Shown here: positions 1 through 9,106 of the stretch, in pieces
How positions within the stretch are numbered: the stretch's first letter is position 1
Layout of the letters: every line of letters begins with the position of its first letter
NCBI GenBank assembly: GCA_014859205.1
Contig: JACUUR010000006.1
Location: forward strand, 1 to 32,839
Length of the DNA: 32,839 nt
Source: Dehalococcoidia bacterium
GTDB taxonomy: Bacteria; Chloroflexota; Dehalococcoidia; GIF9; AB-539-J10
Direction: 5' to 3'
Program-made: the position numbers and the translations under genes
Notes under the pieces: model-generated
Database searches by the model: none
Told to the model about the DNA's origin: nothing
What the model saw: only the letters and a program-made list of their open reading frames with translations

Positions 1-1
1 C

Positions 2-1183
2 ATGCCCGAACACCGCAGGCTGGCACTGGAGGCGGCACGCAAATCGCTGGTCCTGCTCAGGAACCAGGATGGTCTGCTGCCGCTGGAGAAGAACGTCGGG
101 ACCATCGCTGTAATAGGGCCAAATGCAGATAACGCCAGGAACATGCTGGGGGACTACACCTATGCTGCTCATATCGACCTGATCGCGATCACGGCGACCG
201 CGCTGGGCACGCCGTTACAGATACCAAGTAGTGACGAAGACCGGATTGGTGTTCGCGTAGTTACGGTGAACGAGGGCATCAGGGCGAAGTGCTCACCCGG
301 GACCAGGGTGCTTTATGCCCGGGGCTGTGACGTGGCCGGCACGTCAAGGACCGGCTTCGCCGAGGCCGTGAGAATCGCCGGCGAGGCCGATGTGGCTGTG
401 GTGGTGGTGGGCGGCAAGTCCGGTCTGACCCCGGACTGCACCTGCGGCGAGATGAGGGACAGCGCCGAGCTTCGCCTGCCGGGAGTGCAGGATGATCTGG
501 TGAAAGCCGTCTTTGAAACCGGCACCCCGGTCGTGCTTGTTCTAGTGAACGGGCGACCGTTGGCCCTCGGCTGGATGGCAAAGCAGATACCCGCCATCGT
601 GCAGGCCTGGTTGCCCGGCGAGGAGGGCGGCAATGCCATTGCTGACGCGCTGTTCGGTGACTACAACCCGGGCGGCAAGTTGCCCGTATCGATGCCTGAG
701 AGAGTGGGGCAGGTCCCCGTCTATTACGGTCACAAGCCATCAGGGGCCAGGTCACAGGTTTGGGGAGACTATGTTGAGGCGAGCACCGGTCCTGCCTTTG
801 AGTTCGGCTATGGGCTGAGCTACACGACCTTTGAGATGAGCAACCTCAGGATAGAGCCCGCCAGGATCAGGGCAGAAGACACCGTTTCGGTGCAGGTCGA
901 TGTGCGCAACACCGGCAGCAGGTACGGCGACGAGGTCGTCCAGCTTTACATAAATGACCCCTCTGCCAGCGTCACCCGGCCTGTCAAAGAGCTTAAGGGT
1001 TTTCGCAGAATCGCCCTGGAGCCAGGTGGGACCCAGACGGTGTTGTTCGATCTGCCGGCAGAGACGCTCGGCTTCTATGACCGGGAGATGAGATTCGCCG
1101 TTGAGCCCGGCACCTTCAAGGTCATGGTGGGCCGCTCCTCCCGGGACATCGTCCTTGAGGGCGTGTTTGAGGTCTTACCCTAG
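2..1183 (+). CDS. Glycoside hydrolase family 3 beta-glucosidase, C-terminal part (GH3_C plus Fn3-like domain), 5' truncated by window edge
   Basis: ORF open at the window start; GH3 C-terminal motifs (RKSLVLLRNQDGLLPL, IAVIGPNAD, GDYNPGGKLPVSMP, FEFGYGLSYTTFE) and Fn3-like tail (VRNTGSRYGDEVVQLYI). Confidence 0.9.
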   Translation: MPEHRRLALEAARKSLVLLRNQDGLLPLEKNVGTIAVIGPNADNARNMLGDYTYAAHIDLIAITATALGTPLQIPSSDEDRIGVRVVTVNEGIRAKCSPGTRVLYARGCDVAGTSRTGFAEAVRIAGEADVAVVVVGGKSGLTPDCTCGEMRDSAELRLPGVQDDLVKAVFETGTPVVLVLVNGRPLALGWMAKQIPAIVQAWLPGEEGGNAIADALFGDYNPGGKLPVSMPERVGQVPVYYGHKPSGARSQVWGDYVEASTGPAFEFGYGLSYTTFEMSNLRIEPARIRAEDTVSVQVDVRNTGSRYGDEVVQLYINDPSASVTRPVKELKGFRRIALEPGGTQTVLFDLPAETLGFYDREMRFAVEPGTFKVMVGRSSRDIVLEGVFEVLP

Positions 1184-2773
1184 CTTGCGCAGCTCCGCTC
1201 TCAGCACCTTGCCCAGAAGGTTCCTGGGCAGGGATTCCATGAACTGCACCTTCTTAGGCAGCTTGAAAGTGGGCATGCGCTCCTTGCAGAAGGCGATCAG
1301 TTCTTCCTCGCTTACACGTTCTCCCTGCTTGATGACCACGAAGGCCTTTATCTCCTCTCCGTATACGGGATCGGGGACACCCACCACGCCTGCTTCGGCT
1401 ATCGAGGGGTGCTGTAGAAGCGTCTCCTCGACCTCCGCGGGGGACACGTTTTCGCCGCCTCTGATGATGATGTCCTTCTTGCGCGCCGTGATGTAGAAAT
1501 AGCCGTCCTTGTCGACATATCCTATGTCGCCCGTATGGAGCCAGCCGTCTCTAATGGTACGGGCCGTCTCCTCAGGCAGGTTCCAGTAGCCTTTCATCAG
1601 CGTGGGCCCCCTGACCACTATCTCGCCTTGCTCGCCCGGCCGAAGCTCCCCGCCGTTCTCATCGACAACTCTCATGGCGTTGCACTTGAGCAGGCTCTTG
1701 CCGATGGAGCCATACTTGGGCGTCAGGTCGCCCGGCTGGCCAGTAGTAATAGCACCAGATTCGGTGAGGCCCCACCCCTCCCGAATGTCCACGCCCACCC
1801 TTTCCTTCCATCGCAGAGCTGTCTCCACCGGCAGAGGCGCCCCACCGCACTGACAGTCCTCAAGAGAGCTCAGGTCGTAGCTGTCCAGCCCGGGAAAGTC
1901 CAGCATCTGGATGTACATGGTGGGCACCGCGGCCATCTGAGTTACCCGGAATGCCTGAATGGCTTTCAGTGCCTCTTCGACGTTCCACCAGCGCAACAGG
2001 ATCGATCGTCCGCCCACCAGCATGCCGGTATTGCCGAAGGCAATGCCGAAGGAGTGCGAGAGAGGCAGCACCGCCAAACTGACCATGGCCCGGTTCACCC
2101 CGGAGACCCGCTGGTTGAGCTCCTCGATCCGGAGTGATCGGGCATCAAAGGAGCGGCTGTGCAACTGGAGGGTCAGCGAGCGGTGGACCAGTATGTACTC
2201 ATAGAAGAACAGAGCGTTGATGTGAAGCGAATAATGCGTATGCATCACGCCCTTGGGCGGACCTGTGGTGCCGGCGGTGTATATCAGGGCGGCTACATCG
2301 TCATTGTCGGTCTGCTCAATCGTTAGCTGAGGCGAACTTGTTGACATAATATCTCGATAGGAGAGGGTTCCAGGAACGTCACCGCCGTCTGTGAGTATGA
2401 CATGCTGCAGGCTCGGGGTCTGCCTCTGTGCCTCCAGGACGCGGCCTACGAAATCTGAGCTGGTCAGGATGGCCTTGGCTCCGGAGTCTTGATATATGTA
2501 CGCGGCCTGGTCGGGTCGCAACAGGGGGTTCACGGGCACCACAACCGCGCCTATCTTGTATATGGCAGGGAAGGCAGAAAGCACCTCAGGGCTGTTGGGC
2601 ATCTGTACACCGACCCGGTCTCCTCTCTGGACACCCAACCCTTTGAGCGCATTGCCCAGCCGGTTGGCGCTCTCGTTCATCTCGGTATTCTTGTACCATC
2701 TTCCTTCGAAATAGGTGCTGTCGTATTCGCCGAACCTCTTGATGCTATCCTCTATGCCCTGGCCGATGTTCAT
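1175..2773 (-). CDS. AMP-forming acyl-CoA synthetase/ligase
   Basis: ANL superfamily motifs: AALIYTAGTTGPPKGVMHTH, GWGLTESG, GWLHTGDIGYVDKDGYFYITARKKDIIIRGGENVSPAEVE, GKVLRAELR. Confidence 0.93.
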   Translation of the reverse strand: MNIGQGIEDSIKRFGEYDSTYFEGRWYKNTEMNESANRLGNALKGLGVQRGDRVGVQMPNSPEVLSAFPAIYKIGAVVVPVNPLLRPDQAAYIYQDSGAKAILTSSDFVGRVLEAQRQTPSLQHVILTDGGDVPGTLSYRDIMSTSSPQLTIEQTDNDDVAALIYTAGTTGPPKGVMHTHYSLHINALFFYEYILVHRSLTLQLHSRSFDARSLRIEELNQRVSGVNRAMVSLAVLPLSHSFGIAFGNTGMLVGGRSILLRWWNVEEALKAIQAFRVTQMAAVPTMYIQMLDFPGLDSYDLSSLEDCQCGGAPLPVETALRWKERVGVDIREGWGLTESGAITTGQPGDLTPKYGSIGKSLLKCNAMRVVDENGGELRPGEQGEIVVRGPTLMKGYWNLPEETARTIRDGWLHTGDIGYVDKDGYFYITARKKDIIIRGGENVSPAEVEETLLQHPSIAEAGVVGVPDPVYGEEIKAFVVIKQGERVSEEELIAFCKERMPTFKLPKKVQFMESLPRNLLGKVLRAELRKLG

Positions 2774-2991
2774 CCTTCACCCTCCTGGTTCAGTATCGAG
2801 CAGTATGCGGTGCCGGTGAGCCTTGAGTTCATCTGATCTCGGGGCCGATAGTACAACTCCCGTGAAGGGGCCGTCAAGTGACAGAGGGGCGCTCTCGGGC
2901 GGCCTCTGTAAGAGCGAGGCAGCTGCTGCTATAGCGATGTGCACGAATGAGCGTATCGTCGCTAAGGGCGCACTTCTAAGGCTGTCGGGGT

Positions 2992-3020
2992 TTGACATGA
3001 GACAGTTTGTATGCCATAGT
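2992..3020 (+). promoter_or_regulatory. Candidate sigma70-type promoter for the acyl-CoA gene cluster (TTGACA-N17-CATAGT)
   Basis: TTGACA 2992-2997, 17-nt spacer, CATAGT 3015-3020, upstream of ATG 3059 in the divergent intergenic region. Confidence 0.55.
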
Positions 3021-3058
3021 CTCTCGGGTCCGCAAAGCTTGTGTCAGGAGGTTAACCA

Positions 3059-4501
3059 ATGGTCGGCATCACTTCTTACGGAGCTTACATCCCCCGATAT
3101 CGAATGAACCACAACACCCTGTTCACGGCTGTTGGCTTTCTGTTGACTTTTCCGCCGCCCGGTGAGAACGCCATCGCCAATCAAGATGAGGATACTCTCA
3201 CCATGGCGGTGGCCGCAGGAGTTGACTGCCTTGCGAGTAAGAAGCGGGAGATGGTCGATGGAATCTACCTTGCCTCCACAAGTCAGCCCTATGCGGTCAG
3301 GCAGAATTCCGTCCTGATAGCTACGGCCCTTGATCTGCCCTGCGGCATCAGGAGCGCCGACTTCACGGGCTCTACGAGGTCGGGAACGACGGCGCTGCTT
3401 GCTGCCTTTGATGCTGTGAAGGGAGAGATGTGCGGCAGTGTGCTCGTCTGTGCCTCTGATTGCCGCTTAAGCAAGCCGGGCAGCCCGCAGGAGTATCTGT
3501 ACGGCGATGGGGCTGCCTCCCTGCTTGTGGGCAACGAGGACGTGATCGCCACGTTCGAGGGCGCGTATTCTGTCTCCTATGATTTTCCCGATCGCTGGAA
3601 GGCCAGTTCAGAGAAGTTCGAGCACGCCTGGGAGGACCGCTTCATTCGCGATTCGGGCTATAGCCAGTTCGTCCTGGAGGCCATCTCCGGCCTGCTCAAG
3701 AGGTATAACCTCGACATCAAGGACTTCGCCAGGATAGCGTATCCCGGCCTATACGCACGGGAACACGGCGCCATTGCCAAGCGCCTCGGTGCCGACCCTG
3801 CCCAGCTTCAGGATACCCTGCTGAGCACGATTGGCGATACCGGTGCAGCCTCTCCTCTTATGATGCTGGTAGCGGCACTGGAAGGGGCCAAGCCCAACGA
3901 CATGATTCTGGTGGCCGGCTTCGGCAACGGCAGCGATGCCATGTTCTTGCGCGTGACCGATAGGATAAGCGATCTCAGTGAGAGGCGGGCGGTGAAGAAG
4001 CACCTGGCGGCCAAGAAAGACCTGGCCAGTTATGAGAAGTATCTCGCCTTCAGAAATCTGGCGCCGTTTGACCTGGGCATGCGCGGCGAGATCAGCATCC
4101 GGACTCCCATGTCGGCCCTGTTCAGGGAGCGAAAGGTGGTCCTGTCCCTCTGCGGCTCGAAGTGCCAGAGATGCGGCACACCTCAGTACCCGTATCAGAG
4201 GATATGTGTGAACCCGGACTGTGGAGCCGTTGACCAGATGGAGGACTACCGGTTCTCGGACAAGAAGGGAGTCATCTTCACCTACACGGGTGATTATCTG
4301 GCTGCCAGCATGGACCCGCCCTCATTGTACGGCCTGATCGATTTTGATGGGGGTGGCAGATTCTGGTTCGATTTCACAGATTGTGACATGGACTCCGTGA
4401 AGGTGGGCATGCCGGTGGAGATGACCTTCCGCAGACGGTATGTTGATGAGCCCACCGGAGTTCATGGTTATTCGTGGAAGGCGACCCCCATCGGTGAGTG
4501 A
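3059..4501 (+). CDS. HMG-CoA-synthase-like (thiolase fold) protein fused to a C-terminal DUF35 zinc-ribbon/OB-fold domain
   Basis: N-terminus MVGITSYGAYIPRYR and GDGAASLLVG resemble archaeal-type HMGCS; C-terminal zinc ribbon CQRCGTPQYPYQRICVNPDCG followed by an OB-fold-like region (GVIFTYTGDYLA...). Confidence 0.85.
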   Translation: MVGITSYGAYIPRYRMNHNTLFTAVGFLLTFPPPGENAIANQDEDTLTMAVAAGVDCLASKKREMVDGIYLASTSQPYAVRQNSVLIATALDLPCGIRSADFTGSTRSGTTALLAAFDAVKGEMCGSVLVCASDCRLSKPGSPQEYLYGDGAASLLVGNEDVIATFEGAYSVSYDFPDRWKASSEKFEHAWEDRFIRDSGYSQFVLEAISGLLKRYNLDIKDFARIAYPGLYAREHGAIAKRLGADPAQLQDTLLSTIGDTGAASPLMMLVAALEGAKPNDMILVAGFGNGSDAMFLRVTDRISDLSERRAVKKHLAAKKDLASYEKYLAFRNLAPFDLGMRGEISIRTPMSALFRERKVVLSLCGSKCQRCGTPQYPYQRICVNPDCGAVDQMEDYRFSDKKGVIFTYTGDYLAASMDPPSLYGLIDFDGGGRFWFDFTDCDMDSVKVGMPVEMTFRRRYVDEPTGVHGYSWKATPIGE

Positions 4502-4541
4502 CCTGGGCGAACGGCAATAAAGCGTACGGAGGAAGCAAGAC

Positions 4542-5744
4542 ATGGCAGAAGGCATTAGAGACAAGGTCGCTATTATAGGCATGGGCTGCACCAAGTTCGG
4601 GGAACTGTGGGACAAGAGCGCCGACGACCTGATGGTGGACGCCTTTAAGGAGTGCATAGAGGATGCCGGCCTGGATAAGAAGGACCTCAATGCTGCCTGG
4701 TTCGGCGTGCATTTTGAGGAACAGAGCGTGGGAAAGGGGGCTACCTCACTGGCTCTGGCCCTGAAGTTGCCCTTTCTTCCGGTCACCAGGACCGAGAACT
4801 TCTGCGCCACTGCCACGGAGGCCTTCCGTGGTGCCTGCTACGGTGTAGCTTCAGGCGCTTATGACATAGCCCTGGCCCTGGGCGTGGAGAAGCTTAAGGA
4901 TACGGGATACGGCGGACTGCCTGGGGGGCCGGGACTTATGGGCACCAAGAGCGCGCTGATTATGCCTAAACTGACCGCCCCCGGGGCTTTTGCCATGATG
5001 GCCACCAGATATTTCTCAGTGTATGGCCTCAGTCCGGAGGACGGTAAGCGAATGCTGGCCAAGGTATCGGCCAAGAGCCATTACAACGGGGCCCGCAACC
5101 CCAAGGCACATCTGCGCCGTGAGGTGACGGAAGAACAGATACTGAAGGCCCCTGTCATCGCCTGGCCGCTGGGGCTGTTTGACTGCTGCGGAGTGAGTGA
5201 TGGCGCAGCGGCTGCCATCGTTACCAGGGCCGACCTGGCCAAGAAGTTCCGGCCCGATCCCATACATGTAAAGGCGCTCCAGGTGGCTGTGAGTTCCGGC
5301 GAGGAGTTGATGTATACCAAGTGGGATGGAGCGCATGTTGAGAGCGGTTACCGTGCCGGCATGCTGGCCTATGAAGAGGCGGGCATTAAGAACCCGCGTG
5401 AGGAGATCAGTATGGCTGAGGTGCACGATTGCTTCTCCATCACCGAGGCGGTGACCATGGAGGACCTACAGTTCAGCCCCAGGGGCAAGGTCAAGGACGA
5501 CATCGAGGCCGGCCGCTTCGACCTTGACGGCCCGCAGCCTATTCAGCCTGACGGTGGCCTCAAGTGCTTCGGGCATCCTATCGGCGCCTCTGGCCTTCGG
5601 ATGCTGTATGAGATGTACAAGCAATTGCAGGGCAAGGCTGATCTGCCGGAACGGCAGATCAAGAATCCCAGGCTGGGCCTGACCCATAACATGGGCGGGT
5701 TTCCGGCCATGAATATCGTTAGCGTGGCCATTGTTGGACTGTAG
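4542..5744 (+). CDS. SCP2-type thiolase / lipid-transfer-protein-like acetyl-CoA acyltransferase
   Basis: Thiolase motifs: nucleophile region ENFCATATEAFR, EVHDCFS, CFGHPIGASGLR, THNMGG. Confidence 0.9.
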   Translation: MAEGIRDKVAIIGMGCTKFGELWDKSADDLMVDAFKECIEDAGLDKKDLNAAWFGVHFEEQSVGKGATSLALALKLPFLPVTRTENFCATATEAFRGACYGVASGAYDIALALGVEKLKDTGYGGLPGGPGLMGTKSALIMPKLTAPGAFAMMATRYFSVYGLSPEDGKRMLAKVSAKSHYNGARNPKAHLRREVTEEQILKAPVIAWPLGLFDCCGVSDGAAAAIVTRADLAKKFRPDPIHVKALQVAVSSGEELMYTKWDGAHVESGYRAGMLAYEEAGIKNPREEISMAEVHDCFSITEAVTMEDLQFSPRGKVKDDIEAGRFDLDGPQPIQPDGGLKCFGHPIGASGLRMLYEMYKQLQGKADLPERQIKNPRLGLTHNMGGFPAMNIVSVAIVGL

Positions 5745-5770
5745 AGCAAGGCGCAGCGACGAGACTGGCT

Positions 5771-6244
5771 ATGACTGAGGGTAGCCTGATCACCGATGAG
5801 CTACGGGCATTGATAGGTGTTGCCTGGGAGCCCGCTGTTTTCAAGATCGAGGAGGGCGCCATCCAGAGGTACGCCCAGGCTATTGGCGACCCCAACCCCA
5901 TGTTCAATGACCCCGAATATGCACGCATGACCAGGCATGGTCGGCTGCTGGCCCCTCCCGGCTTCACCGGCTGGCCTGTCCGAGAAGCCCGTGCCAAGGA
6001 GAAGCTGTTTGATACTCTGATCAAGGCCGGAGGGCCGCCCAGGATTCTGGACGCCGGCGTTGAGTTCGAGTTCTTTGAAACTATCGGCGCCGGGGATATC
6101 TTAACCGCCACGCTCAGCGTTGCCAGCATCACCGAGCGCGACACCAGACTGGGCAGAACCATGTTTACGGCTGCCGAAACCACTTATCTGAACCAGAAGG
6201 GCGACCTGGTGCTCAGGAGCCGGTCCACCTTGATGCAGTTCTAG
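5771..6244 (+). CDS. MaoC-like / FAS1-like dehydratase N-domain hotdog protein (probably non-catalytic subunit)
   Basis: Hotdog motif AIGDPNPMFNDPEYAR with the usual catalytic His position occupied by Phe; APPGFTGWPV. Confidence 0.8.
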   Translation: MTEGSLITDELRALIGVAWEPAVFKIEEGAIQRYAQAIGDPNPMFNDPEYARMTRHGRLLAPPGFTGWPVREARAKEKLFDTLIKAGGPPRILDAGVEFEFFETIGAGDILTATLSVASITERDTRLGRTMFTAAETTYLNQKGDLVLRSRSTLMQF

Positions 6245-6266
6245 CCCGTCTGCGCCTGGAGGAGAG

Positions 6267-6737
6267 ATGGCTGAACAGATCTATTACGAGGATGTGCAAG
6301 CGGGGATGGAGATAACTCCCCTGGCCAAGATTGCCACCAGCCTCATGCTCGTCAAGTGGGCGGGGGCCTCGGGAGATTTCAATCCTCTTCATTATGAGGA
6401 CGACTTTGCTAAAGCAATGGGCGTGGGTGCTCCCATTGTGCACGGCGCGCTCAAACGCGCCTGGTTAGGGCAACTGATGACCGACTGGATTGGGGAAGAG
6501 GGAAGACTCAAGAAGCTATCCTGCCAGTACCGCGGCATGGACTATCCCAGGAAGATGAAGACAATGGAGGAGCCTCATGACGGCGAGACATGGTGGTGTA
6601 AGGGCAAGGTGACCGGAAAGCATGTCGACGGCGGTGATCACCTGGTTGAATGCGAGATCTGGGTGGAGAATGGAAAGGGAGAACGGACGACGCCCGGCTC
6701 GGCCCTGGTAGCACTGCCATCCAGGGGCGCGCTGTGA
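6267..6737 (+). CDS. MaoC-like (R)-enoyl-CoA hydratase, catalytic subunit
   Basis: Hydratase-2 motif ASGDFNPLHYEDDFAKAMGVGAPIVHGAL with Asp and His retained. Confidence 0.85.
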   Translation: MAEQIYYEDVQAGMEITPLAKIATSLMLVKWAGASGDFNPLHYEDDFAKAMGVGAPIVHGALKRAWLGQLMTDWIGEEGRLKKLSCQYRGMDYPRKMKTMEEPHDGETWWCKGKVTGKHVDGGDHLVECEIWVENGKGERTTPGSALVALPSRGAL

Positions 6738-6843
6738 GCCCCGGCCTGTGTCGGGGTTGAAGGATCTCGTAACACGGCGGGCGACTCGGGACCGGGGGAC
6801 TGAGTCAGAGCAAAGAACGTGAGGAATCGAAAGGAGGTAACGA

Positions 6844-7623
6844 ATGGGAAAACTAGACGGAAGAGTGGCGGTTATTACAGGGGCGGCGCGCGGCATAGGT
6901 AGGGCTGATGCCCTGTTGTTCGCCAGTGAGGGCGCCGCGGTCTTTGTCAGCGACATCGATGAGGCACCGCTGGCTGAGGTGGTCAAGGAGATAAAGGCTG
7001 CCGGAGGCAAGGCCGACGGCCTGGCCGGAGATGTCAGAAAACTGGAGGACTGTCAGAAGATCATGGACCAGGCGGCCGAGAAATTCGGCCAGATAAACAT
7101 CCTGGTCAACAATGCTGGCCTGACCAGAGATGCCCTGATCAACAGGATGAGCGAGGCGCAATGGGACACATGTGTGGATATTAGCCTCAAGGGGACCTTT
7201 AACTGCATCAAGGCAGCCTCGAAGTACCTGATGAAACAGGATAACAATGGCCGGATCATCAACGTGGCCTCGGTTGCCGGACTGATGGGCAATGTCGGAC
7301 AGATCAATTACTCCGCCGCCAAGTCGGGCCTCATCGGCTTGACCAAGACAGTAGCCAAGGAATGGGGAAGGTACGGCCTCACCTGCAATGTCATTGCCTA
7401 CGGCTTTGTAGATACGCGGTTGACCGCGGAGAAGGAAGCGCAGGAGGAGCGGGTGGACGGGGAATTGGTGGGCATACCCAAGAAGATAAGGGATCTAATG
7501 CTTCTGCAGGTTAAGCCGATGACCCCCGAGGATGCAGCCAAGCCAGTTCTGTTCCTGGCTTCGGATGACGCTGCCTTCATCACCGGGCAGGTGCTGAACG
7601 TCTCCGCCGGCATCTATATGTAG
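6844..7623 (+). CDS. Short-chain dehydrogenase/reductase (FabG-like 3-hydroxyacyl-CoA / 3-oxoacyl reductase)
   Basis: TGAARGIGRA cofactor motif, NNAG, Ser of NVASVAG and YSAAK catalytic motif; SD aaaggaggtaacg before ATG. Confidence 0.93.
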   Translation: MGKLDGRVAVITGAARGIGRADALLFASEGAAVFVSDIDEAPLAEVVKEIKAAGGKADGLAGDVRKLEDCQKIMDQAAEKFGQINILVNNAGLTRDALINRMSEAQWDTCVDISLKGTFNCIKAASKYLMKQDNNGRIINVASVAGLMGNVGQINYSAAKSGLIGLTKTVAKEWGRYGLTCNVIAYGFVDTRLTAEKEAQEERVDGELVGIPKKIRDLMLLQVKPMTPEDAAKPVLFLASDDAAFITGQVLNVSAGIYM

Positions 7624-7794
7624 CCCGCGATGGCGACGCTACCGTTGGACCGTGCGAAGGCTTGAGCGCTGGCTGCTGTCACCGCAGTTCGCTGTGTCTA
7701 GCTGTGGACAGGCACCTGTTGTTGAGGCTGCCCTTCACGGCGGAGATAAGGAACTGATGCTGCACCCAGGACATGCAACATAGTTGAGATAGGA

Positions 7795-8997
7795 ATGGAC
7801 TTCGGACTGAGCGAAAAAGAGCTGGCCCTGAAGGAGGAGATCCGCAGGTTTGCGCAGGCCGAGTTGCCTGCGGACTGGAGGCGCACCACACTCATCGACT
7901 GGGAATGCCCGGACTTCGAGTTCGAGATGTCCATATCCCGAAAACTGGCGCAGAAGGGCTGGCTGGTCATGAGCTGGCCCGAGGAGTACGGCGGTCGGGG
8001 CGCTTCTGTCATGGAGCAGACCATATATGAGATGGAGCTGGCCTACTGGGGCATCCCGGGGGCCTGGATGGGCATCAGCGGAACACAATGGGTGGGTCCC
8101 TGCCTCATGCTCTTCGGCACTGAACAGCAGCGCCGGCAACATCTGCCCCTGATCGCCTCGGGTGATAAAGATGGCGTCTGGTGCACGTGCTACAGCGAGC
8201 CAAATGCCGGCTCGGACTTCGCCAATCTGCAGACGCGGGCGGTGAGGGATGGCGATGACTATGTCATCAACGGGCAGAAGGTGTGGACGAGCGCCGCTCA
8301 CAGGTCCAGATGGTGCTGGCTGGCTGCCAGGACCGATCCCAACGCGGCCAAGAAGCACCGCGGCATCAGCATATTCATTGTAGACATGACGAGCCCGGGC
8401 GTGACCGTCAACCCTATCCTGAACTACTACGGTCGACACCACTTCAACGAGGTGTTCTTCGATAATGTCAGGGTGCCGGCCTCCGATCTGGTGGGTGAAG
8501 AGAACAAGGGCTGGTATCACCTCATGCAGGCGCTTGTCTTTGAGCGCCGCAGCATGGCGCCCACAACCTACGGTGGATTCAAGAGACTGCTGGAAGAACT
8601 CGTAGAGTATGCCACCCACACCGAGCATCAAGGCCAGCCTTTGTCTCAGAATCCTGCGGTTCGTGCCAGGCTGGCTGATCTGGCGGTGGAGTTGGAAGTG
8701 CTCAAGATGTTCGCCTTTCAACTCGCCTGGTGCATAAGCCAGGGCCAGATCCCTGCCTATGAGTCTTCCCGGAACAAGATAGCCAGCGACGAGGCAATGA
8801 AGCGCATGGCCCTCATAGGGGCGGAGCTACTGGGCATATACTCCCAGGTTGACCCCGATTCCGAATGGGCCAAACTGAGAGGCGCCATACAGGGTGCCTA
8901 TCTCGGATTCCCCGGTCACGCTATCGCGGCCGGCACCGCTGAGATCGAGAAGAGCATCATGGCGCAGTTCAAACTAGGGCTGCCCAAATCGTATTGA
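7795..8997 (+). CDS. Acyl-CoA dehydrogenase, putative catalytic subunit of a heteromeric ACAD
   Basis: ACAD motifs WPEEYGGRGAS, CYSEPNAGSDFANLQTRA, NGQKVWTS; Glu in LVFERRSMAP; C-terminal AAGTAEIEKSIMA. Confidence 0.92.
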   Translation: MDFGLSEKELALKEEIRRFAQAELPADWRRTTLIDWECPDFEFEMSISRKLAQKGWLVMSWPEEYGGRGASVMEQTIYEMELAYWGIPGAWMGISGTQWVGPCLMLFGTEQQRRQHLPLIASGDKDGVWCTCYSEPNAGSDFANLQTRAVRDGDDYVINGQKVWTSAAHRSRWCWLAARTDPNAAKKHRGISIFIVDMTSPGVTVNPILNYYGRHHFNEVFFDNVRVPASDLVGEENKGWYHLMQALVFERRSMAPTTYGGFKRLLEELVEYATHTEHQGQPLSQNPAVRARLADLAVELEVLKMFAFQLAWCISQGQIPAYESSRNKIASDEAMKRMALIGAELLGIYSQVDPDSEWAKLRGAIQGAYLGFPGHAIAAGTAEIEKSIMAQFKLGLPKSY

Positions 8998-9106
8998 GGT
9001 GTGGCTTTTGCTTGACGAGATATCTCTATTGGCGTCAGGAGCGAGCATAATCGGAACTCGCCGCTATGTTGTGCTGAGACTGGGGCGGGTCTTCTGAGAA
9101 GTTATC

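Noticed and set aside
7735-8721. 328-aa antisense ORF over the first acyl-CoA dehydrogenase
   Set aside because: Opposite strand of a clearly conserved ACAD; low-complexity His/Pro/Arg-rich translation, no domain or SD support.
9017-9026. Palindrome GAGATATCTC between the two ACAD genes
   Set aside because: A lone 10-bp palindrome is expected by chance in a window this size and is not placed against a convincing promoter.
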